From: Dipteris shenzhenensis
Taxonomy: Eukaryota; Polypodiophyta; Polypodiopsida; Gleicheniales
Reading direction: 5' to 3' (one strand)
DNA length: 64,000 bases
Assembly: GCA_047967505.1 (NCBI GenBank)
Contig: CM106538.1
Position 1 is the stretch's first letter. Every line of letters begins with the position of its first letter. Shown here one piece after another: positions 54,889 through 64,000 of this stretch. The translations under genes were made by a program, and so were the position numbers. A model generated the notes under the pieces. That model made no database searches, was not told where the DNA came from, and saw only the letters and a list, made by a program, of their open reading frames with translations.

Positions 54889-55049
54889 GTCGCTATATAG
54901 CGACGCTGGTCAGTCACTGTATAGCAATGCTGGTCAGTCACTATATAGTGGCGTTTATCCAAAAAGCGTCGCTATACAGCGACGGAACAAGGCAAAGCGT
55001 TGCTATATAGCAACAGTTCAGGGCAAACCATCGCTATATAGCGATGGTT
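54889..55049. repeat. internal palindrome cluster upstream of exon 1 (B)
   Basis: Five dyads: GTCGCTATATAGCGAC at 54,889; CACTATATAGTG at 54,939; GTCGCTATACAGCGAC at 54,968 (one break); GTTGCTATATAGCAAC at 54,999; and a perfect 24-bp palindrome at 55,026-55,049 (arms AACCATCGCTAT and complement). The second, fourth and fifth have changed on both arms and remain symmetrical. Confidence 0.9.
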
Positions 55050-55085
55050 CAGGGCACTTATTGTCACAAGAGAGAAAAGGAGCTC

Positions 55086-55268
55086 ATGGGTGGCTATTTT
55101 TTCGATCTTAATAGATTTCCTTGTAGCTCATGCTGTGATTTTGGAAGTGTGCAGATGGAAGGGACGAGTGGAAACTCGTCAGATGATGCGCCAATGCTCG
55201 AGAGCGTAGAGTGGCTTACGGAGAGGTTGTATTGTCATTGCACTCATTGCAAGCGAGAAGTACGACAT
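55086..55268 (+). pseudogene. CACTA exon 1, 5' part (B)
   Basis: From ATG 55,086 it reads MGGYFFDLNRFPCSSC and on to LYCHCTHCKREVRH, then is interrupted by E2 at codon 61. The other part is at 41,500-41,595. Confidence 0.8.
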
Positions 55269-55520
55269 CACTACTACACACGCATCCTATTGCGACGTTT
55301 ACGTACCGACGATTAGCGCCCGCTTAGCGTTAATCGTCGGTATAAAAATCGGGTGTCGTAAATCGTCGCTATATAGCGACTTTTAATAAGCGTCGCTATA
55401 TAGCGACTTTAGTAAAAGTCGCTATATAGCGACTTTGAAAGGTCGCTATATAGCGACCTTAGTAAAAGTCGCTATATAGCGACTTTTAAAGGTCGCTATA
55501 TAGCGACACTGAGACTATAT
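55269..55520. repeat. E2 3' terminus and six phased palindromes
   Basis: The terminus is followed by GTACCGACGATTAGCGCC and by perfect GTCGCTATATAGCGAC at 55,365, 55,392, 55,418, 55,442, 55,468 and 55,492, a spacing of 24-27 bp. Confidence 0.93.
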
Positions 55521-55706
55521 TATAGCGACGTTTTACAGAGAGGTTTTTTTTTTTTTTTAGCCTTAAAATTTATTTTCTTCCAATGACAAAATTTTTTAAA
55601 TTTTCATACATGTTTGAGCTCATAGAGAAATAAAAAATGAGAGCATGTACATCAAGCCTTTGAAGCTCATATATTCATGTCCAAGTTGGAGATGAGAAAA
55701 ATCAAA

Positions 55707-56135
55707 TTAAATAAGAGCATTTACATCAACTGTTTCATCTTGAGCCAAGTCTAAGGCGCCAAGCAAGTCTATCTCCAACTCTATACCGAGTTGATCTCCT
55801 ATATCATCATCGTACTCTAGCATCGTACGTTCACCTAAAAGTATTTGATCATCTTCTTCAATTAAGCTTAAGTGTGGTGATTGATCTTGACGATTGTTGT
55901 CTTCCTCGTCAATATCGTGATCTCCATCCTCCTCCCGTGCGATGTCATTATGCGCATCTTCCTCTTGCCTCATATGGTGATCTACATCTTCTTCGCTAGA
56001 TTCATCAATTGGATCCGGATTTGGTAGTGGCATCTCCATATCCACATCTCGATCTTCAAAAATCTGCTTACTTCGTGGTGCAACTTGGATCACGTACCAC
56101 CATCTTGGATCAGAACGATCCGGATGAAAAACCAC
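55707..56135 (-). pseudogene. acidic C-terminal exon 8 (E2)
   Basis: 142 codons starting VFHPDRSDPRWWYVIQV, then Asp/Glu-rich, ending VDVNALI. It is the reference against which the shifted or stopped H copies were judged. Confidence 0.85.
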
Positions 56136-56238
56136 CTATATTGAAGATGAAAAATCACGTGCCAAATGTCGTCAATTATATATATATCAATGGACTTAAA
56201 AAACGAAAGCTTCGACTAATTAAATCATTAGTATGCAC

Positions 56239-56637
56239 CTGCTCACAGTGCTCGGGAAGAACAAAAGTATCACTTTCATCGGTCCAATGTTTGGTGGAGT
56301 CTATTGCAAAGAGACCGCTACCATCTTTTCTCACAGTTGCATGGGGACCGTTGTAAGTAGTTCTAAACCATTTTACATCAAGAATGAAAATAGTAAATCG
56401 TCTGAAATCAATTTCATAGATGTCGCGTATGGTTCCACAATAATCCAACTGTGAGGAGAGAAGATTGGTATCCGAAGCACTTGCTCGGCTATCTTGTGTG
56501 AAGTTAGCCATGACTCCACAATCATACGTGACTCTCTTTGAATCGATGCGTTCTATGCGAAAATGTCGTCCATATGACCATAATGCACTGTACTTTTTGT
56601 ACTGTAAAAGAGCATCATTAAAACAATGAAGATGCAC
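56239..56637 (-). pseudogene. DUF4216 exon 7 (E2)
   Basis: Open exon: KKYSALWSYGRHFRIERIDS, QLDYCGTIRDIYEIDFRRF, DVKWFRTTY and the STKHWTDESDTFVLPEHCE block, matching the family order Y-G-x-I-xx-I-x-E-[IL]-x-[FY]. Confidence 0.87.
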
Positions 56638-56700
56638 CTATTTTATAGCATATATTGCCACAAATAATTACTTAATTACATCAAGAGATAAGAAACTTAC

Positions 56701-57385
56701 ATGCACCATACATCCAGATGATAACTCCCGCTCGCGTTCGTTTATTGTCTCTCCATCACGTTCGGCTTTACGTATAGCTAGTTGTAGCCAATCAAGTGAC
56801 ATGTGAGTAGGGAGAAGAGCCAGATCTCGTGGATATGGTTGTGATCGCCTGTACATTACTCTGAATCTCGTCCTTGCATTTATTCTTTCTGCTTTGGCCA
56901 CTTCATATCTCTCAATCCACTTCTGCATCTCAGGGCTATTGAGGATACAAAACTTATTAAATTTCTCCATTTGCTCTTCGCTCATCTTTCTTTCAATCCC
57001 TTTTCCTTGGGGGACCTCGCCAATGATGCGATCATCATCCTTGTTGTGCCAAGCTTGCGGCATATCAGGATCCGTGGATGCAAGAAACTCTGTGATATAT
57101 ACTAATGACTCGTGCACAAGCCATCCCTCTGCCATGCTTGCTTCTGGTCTTGCTCTTTGTCTTACAAACCCCTTTAAAGTTTTCATAAACCGCTCGAGAA
57201 AAAACATCCATCGATTATGAACGGTACCTGCTATAGCCACCTCATCAACTATGTGCACAAGCAAGTGAACTTGAGTTGTCATAATGCTTGAGGGAAAGTG
57301 CTTCTCAAGCAAGCATACGGCTTCGATGGATTCCACCCTAGCCTTCTCGATGCTCGATATAGAGATCTCTTTTTGAGATATCCAC
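56701..57385 (-). pseudogene. DUF4218 exon 6 (E2)
   Basis: A full-length, open exon with FPSSIMTTQVHLLVHIVDE and RRSQPYPRDLALLPTHMS. It ends at a GTAAGT donor. Intact in itself, part of a gene disabled upstream. Confidence 0.88.
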
Positions 57386-57661
57386 CTATTTCACATGTCC
57401 ATGCATATGTAAGATATTTGAGATATCCACCTATTTCACATGTCCATGAAGAAAATAGATAATGCGAATTGATAGTAAGCATACCTCACAATACCACAGA
57501 TCTTGAATATAGCATTTCTAACATCTTCTTGTAAGCACCCTTTTATTGTAATTGGAAGGATGAACTATCAAAGCAACAATGAAATCATGTCAACAATATA
57601 ACATAATAATAATTACGCTAATGCATCACTATTATCGGTACACTAATTCTACTTAGAATAC

Positions 57662-59115
57662 CTGTAAGACCTTGTGCCAATCATGGGACTTGAGGCCACT
57701 AAGCTTATTGTCCTTTGAAAATGCTCCTTTCAAGCAACGCATGTACCCTGTCGGTGTTTGAAAAGAGGCAATGTCTGCCTTGATCGCTGCCTCCTCCCTC
57801 GTAGAGAGGATCCACGTTGCTTTCGGGAGGACAACTTTTCCTGAAGCATGCACTTGGGGCCACAAACGAGACATCCTATTCATAGCACGCAAGTCTTCTC
57901 GCACTCCTCTCGAGTCCTTGGAACCAACCAAGTGTGCCCAAATGGTAGCCCCCACATTCTTAAAGATATGCATGGGATCCAAGAGATGATTGATTTGTAA
58001 CTGACCCCAATAAGGAAGCTCGTGAAAGATCGATAGCCTCTTCATACCAGGAGGAGGTTCCTCTCCATTCTCCCTCCAAGCTTGAATCCAATCACTTGCT
58101 TTTAAATATGGTGGTGGTGGATCAAGCTGACCTCCACGTGCGAGATGGTCGAGCGGAAGGTATCGAGCATGACCTTCATAAACATTTTTCCTCATGTGTT
58201 TGGAGTAGCGTGCAAGCGATTTCAGAGCGGGTCCACAAACAGGACAAGCATGGTACCCACTTGTAGCAAGCCCTGCACGCGTGCATGAATATGTTAGTAC
58301 AAGACATGCGTACAAAAGAGAGTAAAAAAAGCATAATCCCTCATTGTACATGTAAAGACATAACCACGTACCTGCGCACTCTCCATATCCTGGGTAGTCA
58401 TGCATGGTCCACATCAAGATACCCCTGACCAAAATATCATTGGTATGCCTAGGAGCTCTGGAAATATCAAAGACCTGCACTCCTCTCCATAATATCTGTA
58501 ACTCCTCTATCAAAGGTGCCATGTACACGTCCATGTTTTTTGCCTTGTACTTTCCTGGCACAAGTAGTGCAAGCATGAGGTGTCCCTTTTTTATTGTTAG
58601 CCATGGTGGGATATTGTAATTCACCACGACTATGGGCCATGTCGACCAAGATGCATGTCGAGCGTAACCCGAAAGGATTCACGCCGTCCATGGCTAGCCC
58701 AAGATGTAAGTTGTGTGGCTCTCTCGCAAAGTCCGGCCACTGATTATCTATGTGCTTCCAAGCTGCACAATCTGCGGGAATCCTCAATGTGTGATCAGTA
58801 GACCGATGAGATGCATGCCATGTCATCAACTCCGCTATGGATTTGCATCGAAACATGTGTTGTATTCTTGCAATGATGGGAAAGTGTCTTAAGAACTTTA
58901 CCGGTATCCGCTCACCCTGCAAGTCATCTCTATATCGTTGTTCCCCACACTTTGGACAACTAGCCAAATCTCCATGCTCACGACGAAAGAGAATACAATC
59001 ATTACGGCAAGCATGGATGGTATCATAATCCATACCCACCATTGTTAGCATCTTCTTCGCTTCATCTCTTGATGCGGGCATGGTATTTGGTGCAGGCAAC
59101 ATCTTCTGGAGCAAC
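57662..59115 (-). pseudogene. tnp2 transposase core, exons 3-4 (E2)
   Basis: Open frames 59,114-58,467 and 58,627-57,653 overlap in different frames. The first carries RDEAKKML, CPKCGEQRYRDD and MDGVNPFG. The second has NIPPWLTIKKGHLMLALLVPG, WTMHDYPGYGE, YHACPVCGPAL, LLDPMHIFKNVGATIW and GYMRCLKGAFSKDNKLSGLK. The single-copy exon 4 shows the ancestral state of the E1 duplication. Confidence 0.88.
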
Positions 59116-59865
59116 CTATGACAAAGACACTATCCAAATGATGATTCTCAAAACAAACAATATCCAAATAATGAGTCAAATTAATGCAAGGGCTAACCTC
59201 ATTAAGGTCGAGACACTTGTATCCAACCACCCATACTGTACTTGTAGATTCAAGATTGAGAGACAAGCACATAGTTTAGACATCCTAGCACCCTCGTACA
59301 ATTGTGTTGATTGCAACTCTCAAATTTTGACCTCAGACTCTGACATCACGTGTACGTGGGATGTAATGCCCCTAAAAATGGAATCCATCATGTCGACCAT
59401 ACCCTCGTCGTCATCCGGGAGACTATAGTAAGTGAGAAGGTATATGTGTACCCTCGTCACCCTCCTGATCCTGTCATAAGCTCATTCGTGTAAATATAAG
59501 ATCTTCTATTTCCTGGTATACAATAATATTGCGAACTTAAATAGCTTTGACTTACCGATAATCCATCAACATGTGCAACACCAACGGGGGGTACTGGTTC
59601 CGGCTCCTCCCCATACATCTAGAAGTGGCGCATGATAATACGACGTTGATGTCATACTTCTCGCTTGCAATGAGTGCAATGACAGTATAACCTCTCCATA
59701 AGCCACTTCGTGCTCCCGGGCAATGGTGCATCATCGGATGAGCTTCCACTCGTCCCTTCCATCTACACTTATAAAATCACAACATAAGCATGAATAGGAG
59801 ATATTGACAATTATAAGCATAGCATGTTTGAGCTGCTCTTGAGGCCATATAAAAAGAATGACGTC

Positions 59866-60100
59866 GCTATATAGTAAGGATTGAAACAAAAAATCCTATA
59901 TAGTAAGGCTATATAGTAAGAGGAGATATTGACAATTATAAGCATAGCATGTTTGAGCTTCACTTGAGGCCATATAAAAAAAATGAACAGTAAGCATCGC
60001 TATATAGCGACGCTCTGTTCCGTCGCTATATAGTGATGTTTTTAATTAAAAACATCGCTATATAGCGACGAATAAGCGTCGCTATATAGCAACGCTGTGG
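59866..60100. repeat. internal palindrome cluster (E2), eroded
   Basis: Diverged CGCTATATAG copies, best at about 59,998 (ATCGCTATATAGCGACG), 60,022 and 60,055. A direct repeat of about 65 bp (GGAGATATTGACAATTATAAG...) flanks TATATAGTAAGG words. Confidence 0.75.
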
Positions 60101-60774
60101 GTTAAAACCCAAAACGCCGAAACGTGCGGCGTTTTGCTCAATCCATTCCCTAATCTCTCAAGTAAGCAACCCAAAATCTCCTCCCACCTATTTTCGATGA
60201 CCTCCCATCTATTCCAAGCAACCTCCTACTCTATTTTCCACTCCTCACCCTTCTCCTACCTCTTGTACTCCCTCTCTATCCTTTTCCCTCTTTGGTTTCC
60301 TGAAAGAAAGTTCTTCAAGAGGTGAGTTTGTTTCAACAATGTAGGTTGGTTGTTTGTTAGCTTTAGTTTTGTGAGTGTTTCTTCTTGTATTGCTAAACCT
60401 GTAAACTAGTTTCCATGCTAGATTTGAAAGGATTGAAACAAAAAACGAGATTTCAAGAAAGAAAGAAAGAAAACTCACCTCTTTTTTCTGTATTTCTCTT
60501 CCTTCTCTTTCTCCTTGTCTCCTCAATCTCCTCCTTTCCTTGTCTCCTCATTCTCCTCCCTTCAAGAAGTTGCTTTTGTAATCTCCTCTTTCCGCTAACA
60601 TCTTATTTGAAAAAATGGGCTGTTTTCTCTCTTTTGTAGGGCCAGTCCACTACACCGAGCGGACATACTCTCTCTTTTGTAGGGCCAGTCCACTACACCG
60701 AGCGGGACATACTTTTACAGGTAAGTGCTTCCTCTTCTTTCCATTTATTATTTTTGTTATTTGCATTGGCCTGC
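60101..60774 (-). other. CACTA leader / upstream region (E2)
   Basis: Distant homologue of 54,240-54,880 in the opposite orientation. The 40-bp word around GTAGGGCCAGTCCACTACACC is tandemly repeated at about 60,637 and 60,679. No gene is seen. Confidence 0.55.
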
Positions 60775-60797
60775 AGCTAGCGCCTTAAGCGCTAGCT
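60775..60797. repeat. conserved small hairpin with compensatory change (E2)
   Basis: Arms AGCTAGCG and CGCTAGCT around CCTTAAG. Relative to H (AGCTAACG/CGTTAGCT) both arms have changed so that pairing is kept. Confidence 0.82.
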
Positions 60798-60814
60798 GTA
60801 GTGATGGGCGTAGG

Positions 60815-61165
60815 AACCTTCTCTTCCCCTCTCTCTCTTTCCTTCTTCCCCCTTCTCTTTTTCTCCTTTTTCCCCCTTCTCTTTTTTCCCTCTTCTCTTA
60901 TTCTCTCTTTCCCCCTTCTCTCTTTCCCCCTCATCTCTTTTCCCTTCTCTCTTTCCTTTCCCTCTTATTCTCTATTTCCTTTCCCTCTTATTCTGTTATG
61001 CTTATGCTTCTCTCATTCCCCCTTCTCTATTATTCTCTCTTTCCCCATTCTCTCTTTCCCCCTCATCTCTTTTCCCTTCTCTCTTTCCTTTCCCTCTTAT
61101 TCTCTTATGCTTATGCTTCTCTCATTCCCCCTTCTCTATTTCCCCCTTCTCTCATTCGCATAAGC
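60815..61165 (+). repeat. pyrimidine-rich tract (E2)
   Basis: CTCTTTCCCCCTTCTC words with a roughly 120-bp direct repeat (60,945-61,020 against 61,075-61,140, both ending TTATGCTTATGCTTCTCTCA). Open frames of Ser/Phe/Leu/Pro are compositional. Confidence 0.88.
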
Positions 61166-63905
61166 TCTTTTTCCGCATGAGCATGAGCTTATGCTTAAGT
61201 TTCTGCATAAGCTCCTCCTCTTTTTCCGCATAAGCTCCTCCTCTTTTTATGCATAAGCTCCTCCTCTTTTTTCGCATAAGCTCCTCCTTTTCTTTTTATG
61301 CATAAGCTCCTTCTCTTTTTCCGTATGAGCATAAGCATGAGCTTATGCTTATGCTTATGCTTATGCATAAGCATAAGCATGAGCTCATGCTTATGCTCAT
61401 GCATGAGCATGAGCTTATGCTTAAATTTCTGCATAAGCTTATGCTTATGCATGAGCTTATGTGGAAATAGAGAATGAGAGAAGCTTATGCTTCTCTCATT
61501 CTCTATTTCCGCATAAGCTCCTTCTCTTTTCCGCATAAGCTCCTCCTTCTCTTTTTATGCATAAGCTCCTTCTCTTTTTTCGCATGAGCATAAGCATGAG
61601 CTCATGCTTATGCTCATGCATGAGCATGAGCTTATGCTTAAGTTTCCGCATAAGCTTATGCTTATGCGTGAGCTTATGCAGAAATAGAGAATGAGAGAAG
61701 CTTATGCTTCTCTTATTCTCTATTTTCGCATAAGCTCCTTCTCTTTTTCCGCATAAGCTCCTCCTTCTCTTTTTATGCATAAGCTCCTTCTCTTTTTCCG
61801 CATGAGCATAAGCATGAGCTTATGCTCATGCATGAGCATGAGCTAATGCTTAAGTTTACGCATAAGCTTATGCTTATGCGTGAGCTTATGCAAAAATAGA
61901 GAATGAGAGAAGCTTATGCTTCTCTCATTCTCTATTTCCGCATAAGCTTCTTCTCTTTTTCCACATAAGCTCCTCTTTCTCTTTTTATGCATAAGCTCCT
62001 TCTCTTTTTTCGCATGAGCATAAGCATGAGCTTATGCTTATGCTTATGCTTGCTTAAGCATAAGCATAAGCATAAGCTCATGCTTATGCTCATGCATGAG
62101 CATGAGCTTATGCTTAAGTTTCCGCATAAGCTTATGCTTATGCATGAGCTTATGCGGAAATAGAGAATGAGAGAAGCTTATGCTTCTTTCATTCTCTATT
62201 TTCGCATAAGCTCGTTCTCTTTTTCCGCATAAGCTCCTCTTGCTCTTTTTATGCATAAGCATAAGCATAAGCATAAGCTCATGCTTATGCTCATGCGGAA
62301 AAAGAGAAGGAGCTTATGCATAAAAAGAGAAAGAGGAGCTTATGCGGAAAAAGAGAACGAGCTTATGCGGAAATAAGCATAAGCATAAGCATAAGCTCAT
62401 GCATGAGCATGAGCTTATGCTTAAGTTTACGCATAAGCTTATGCTTATGCATGAGCTTATGCAGAAATAGAGAATGAGAGAAGCTTATGCTTCTCTCATT
62501 CTCTATTTCCGCATAAGCTCATAAGCTTCTCTCATTCTCTATTTCCGCATAAGCTCCTTCTCTTTTTCCGCATGAGCATGAGCTTATGCTTAAATTTCCG
62601 CATAAGCTTATGCTTATGTGTGAGCTTATGTAGAAATAGAGAATGAGAGAAGCTTATGCTTCTCTCATTCTCTATTTCCGCATAAGCTCCTTCTCTTTTT
62701 CCGCATAAGCTCCTCCTTCTCTTTTTATGCATAAGCTCCTTCTCTTTTTCCGCATGAGCATGAGCTTATGCTTAAGTTTACGCATAAGCTTATGCTTATG
62801 CGTGAGCTTATGCGGAAATAGAGAATGAGAGGAGCTTATGCTTCTCTCATTCTCTATTTCCGCATAAGCTCCTTCTCTTTTTATGCATTAGCTCCTTCTC
62901 TTTTTCTGCATAAGCATGAGCTTATGCTTAAGTTTACGCATAAGCTTATGCTTATGCATGAGCTTATGCGGAAATAGAGAATGAGAGAAGCTTATTCTTC
63001 TCTCATTCTCTATTTCCGCATAAGCTCCTTCTCTTTTTATGCATAAGCTCCTTCTCTTTTTCTGCATGAGCATGAGCTTATGCTGAAGTTTCCGCATAAG
63101 CTATGCTTATGCATGAGCTTATGCGGAAATAGAGAATGAGAGAAGCTTATGCTTCTCTCATTCTCTATTTCCGCATTCTCTCATTCTCTATTTCCGCATA
63201 AGCTCCTTCTCTTTTCCCGCATGAGCTTATGCTTATGCTCATACATAAGCATGAGCTTATGCTTATGCTCATACATAAGCATCCGCATAAGCTCATGCTT
63301 ATGCTCATACATGAGCATGAGCTTATGCGGAAATAGAGAATGAGAGAAGCTTATGCGGAAACTCATTCTCTATTTCTGCATAAGCTCCTTCTCTTTTTCC
63401 GCATGAGCTTATGATTATGCTCATGAGTGAGCATGAGCTTATGCTCATGTTTCCGCATAAGCTCATGCTTATGCGTGAGCTTATGCGGAAATAGAGAATG
63501 AGAGAAGCATAAGCTCATTCTCTATTTCCGTATAAGCTCCTTCTCTATTTCCGATGCCTATGCTTTCCGCATAAGCATAAGCATAAGCTCATGCTTAAGC
63601 TCATGCATGAGCATGAGCTTATGCTCAATTTTCCGCATAAGCTCATGCTTATGCATGAGCTTATGCGGAAATAGAGAATGAGAGAAGCTTATGCGAAAAC
63701 TCCTTCTCTATTTCCGCATAAGCTCCTTCTCTATTTCCGATGCCTATGCTTAAGCATAAGCATAAGCATAAGCTCATGCTTATGCTCATGCATGAGCATG
63801 AGCTTATGCTTAAGTTTTTGCATAAGCTCATGCTTATGCGTGAGCTTATGCAGAAATAGAGAATGAGAGAAGCATAAGCTCATTCTCTATTTCCGCATAA
63901 GCTCA
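61166..63905. repeat. GCTTATGC hairpin array
   Basis: More than 2.7 kb built from GCTTATGC/GCATAAGC, GCATGAGC, CTCCTTCTCTTTTTCCG and a long inverted repeat. In the recurring unit, GAGCTTATGCGGAAATAGAG continues through AATGAGAGAAGC, a TTAT loop, and the complement. Arms are about 32 bp with zero to a few mismatches. Centres are near 61,484, 61,703, 61,914, 62,177, 62,484, 62,654, 62,834, 62,993 and 63,147, with shorter variants near 63,350, 63,505, 63,690 and 63,875. No protein is encoded. Confidence 0.93.
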
Positions 63906-64000
63906 TTCTCTATTTCCCACTCTATTTCCCTCTTCTCCCAGTTCCCCCTTCTCTCCTTCTCTATTTTCCCTCATCTCTTTCCCCTTCTCTATTTCCCCCT
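63906..64000 (+). repeat. pyrimidine tract at the window edge
   Basis: CTATTTCCCCCTTCTC words resume without GCTTATGC, suggesting that the hairpin array is embedded in the pyrimidine tract. Confidence 0.8.

Larger units (their letters stand above)
50880..55268 (+). mobile_element. CACTA element B, 5' half
   Basis: Starts CACTACAAGGCATAGGCC at 50,880, preceded by GAT. It then has eroded subterminal palindromes, a decayed Transposase_24 gene on the minus strand, a purine tract, the small hairpin, leader, an internal palindrome cluster and exon 1 of the tnp2 gene on the plus strand. At 55,268 exon 1 is cut by the 3' terminus of E2, with ATG/CAT at the joint. B supplies exactly the part that H2 lacks, in inverted orientation. 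Confidence 0.85.
55707..59765 (-). pseudogene. CACTA transposase gene, eight exons (E2)
   Basis: Most complete copy. Exons from splice sites: 1, about 59,765-59,556; 2, 59,470-59,198; 3, 59,115-58,372; 4, 58,272-57,662; 5, about 57,539-57,485; 6, 57,385-56,701; 7, 56,637-56,239; 8, 56,135-55,707. All introns are GT-AG. Domain order is a Cys/His-rich N-terminus, tnp2, DUF4218, DUF4216 and an acidic tail, as in autonomous plant CACTA elements. Exons 4 to 8 are open. Defects are two stops in exon 1 (59,652 and 59,619), a TGA in exon 2 (59,320, also in E1) and a frame change in exon 3 near 58,645 (also in E1). Whether a shorter protein can be made is unknown. Confidence 0.87.
55269..64000 (-). 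mobile_element. CACTA element E2, 3' part (5' end beyond the window)
   Basis: Minus-strand element starting with its 3' terminus (CACTACTACACACGCATCC on the plus strand). Inward come six phased palindromes, the eight-exon transposase gene, an eroded palindrome cluster, the small hairpin, a pyrimidine tract and a greatly expanded GCTTATGC hairpin array that reaches the window edge. A Transposase_24 gene and a CACTACAAGG terminus would be expected further right. At least 8.7 kb long. Confidence 0.85.

Noticed and set aside
61195-63866. Open frames with KRRSLCGKREGAYAE-like repeats
   Set aside because: They are translations of the GCTTATGC hairpin array and vary with every unit rearrangement.

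Overview
The window looks like heterochromatic, transposon-filled DNA from a land plant. The evidence is a set of CACTA (En/Spm-type) elements coding for tnp2, DUF4218, DUF4216 and Transposase_24 proteins with GT-AG introns, an LTR retrotransposon primed by initiator tRNA-Met, and a LINE 3' end with a plant-type zinc-binding RT tail. The species cannot be named from the sequence. I see no intact host gene and no tRNA, rRNA or CRISPR. Almost everything is mobile, a relic of something mobile, or a repeat.

Layout. Positions 161-25,676 and 25,677-41,595 are two copies of one large segment. Each holds, in order, a non-autonomous LTR retrotransposon inserted in a transposase-like gene (called gene G here), a roughly 188-bp satellite of about 12 units, unassigned AT-rich sequence with a GT microsatellite, and an old, internally deleted CACTA element (H) read on the minus strand. 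In the first copy H is doubled (11,396-17,736 and 17,737-25,676) and carries four small 8-bp-TSD MITE insertions. From 41,596 follow a compact CACTA element E1 (41,596-47,637), a stretch with a 5'-truncated LINE (47,638-50,879), the 5' half of another H-like CACTA element B (50,880-55,268), and the 3' part of a large CACTA element E2 on the minus strand (55,269 to the right edge). E2 ends in a very long array of CTTATGC-type hairpin repeats.

The CACTA family has a recognisable plan when the copies are compared: 5' CACTACAAGG terminus, subterminal palindromes, a Transposase_24 gene read outward, a pyrimidine/GCTTATGC tract and a small hairpin, a second palindrome cluster, an eight-exon tnp2-DUF4218-DUF4216-acidic gene read toward the other end, a third palindrome cluster, and a 3' terminus ending GTAGTAGTG. 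The palindromes in E1 are nine perfect copies of a 16-bp sequence spaced 25 or 26 bp apart.

History. E1 begins, and E2 ends, at exactly the same site of H exon 1, each with the trinucleotide ATG. H2 (37,266-41,595) and B (inverted) therefore look like two halves of one CACTA element that received a CACTA insertion and was then split by an inversion between E1 and E2, unless this is an assembly join. Most coding copies carry nonsense changes that are C-to-T or G-to-A transitions, as expected for methylated, silenced elements.
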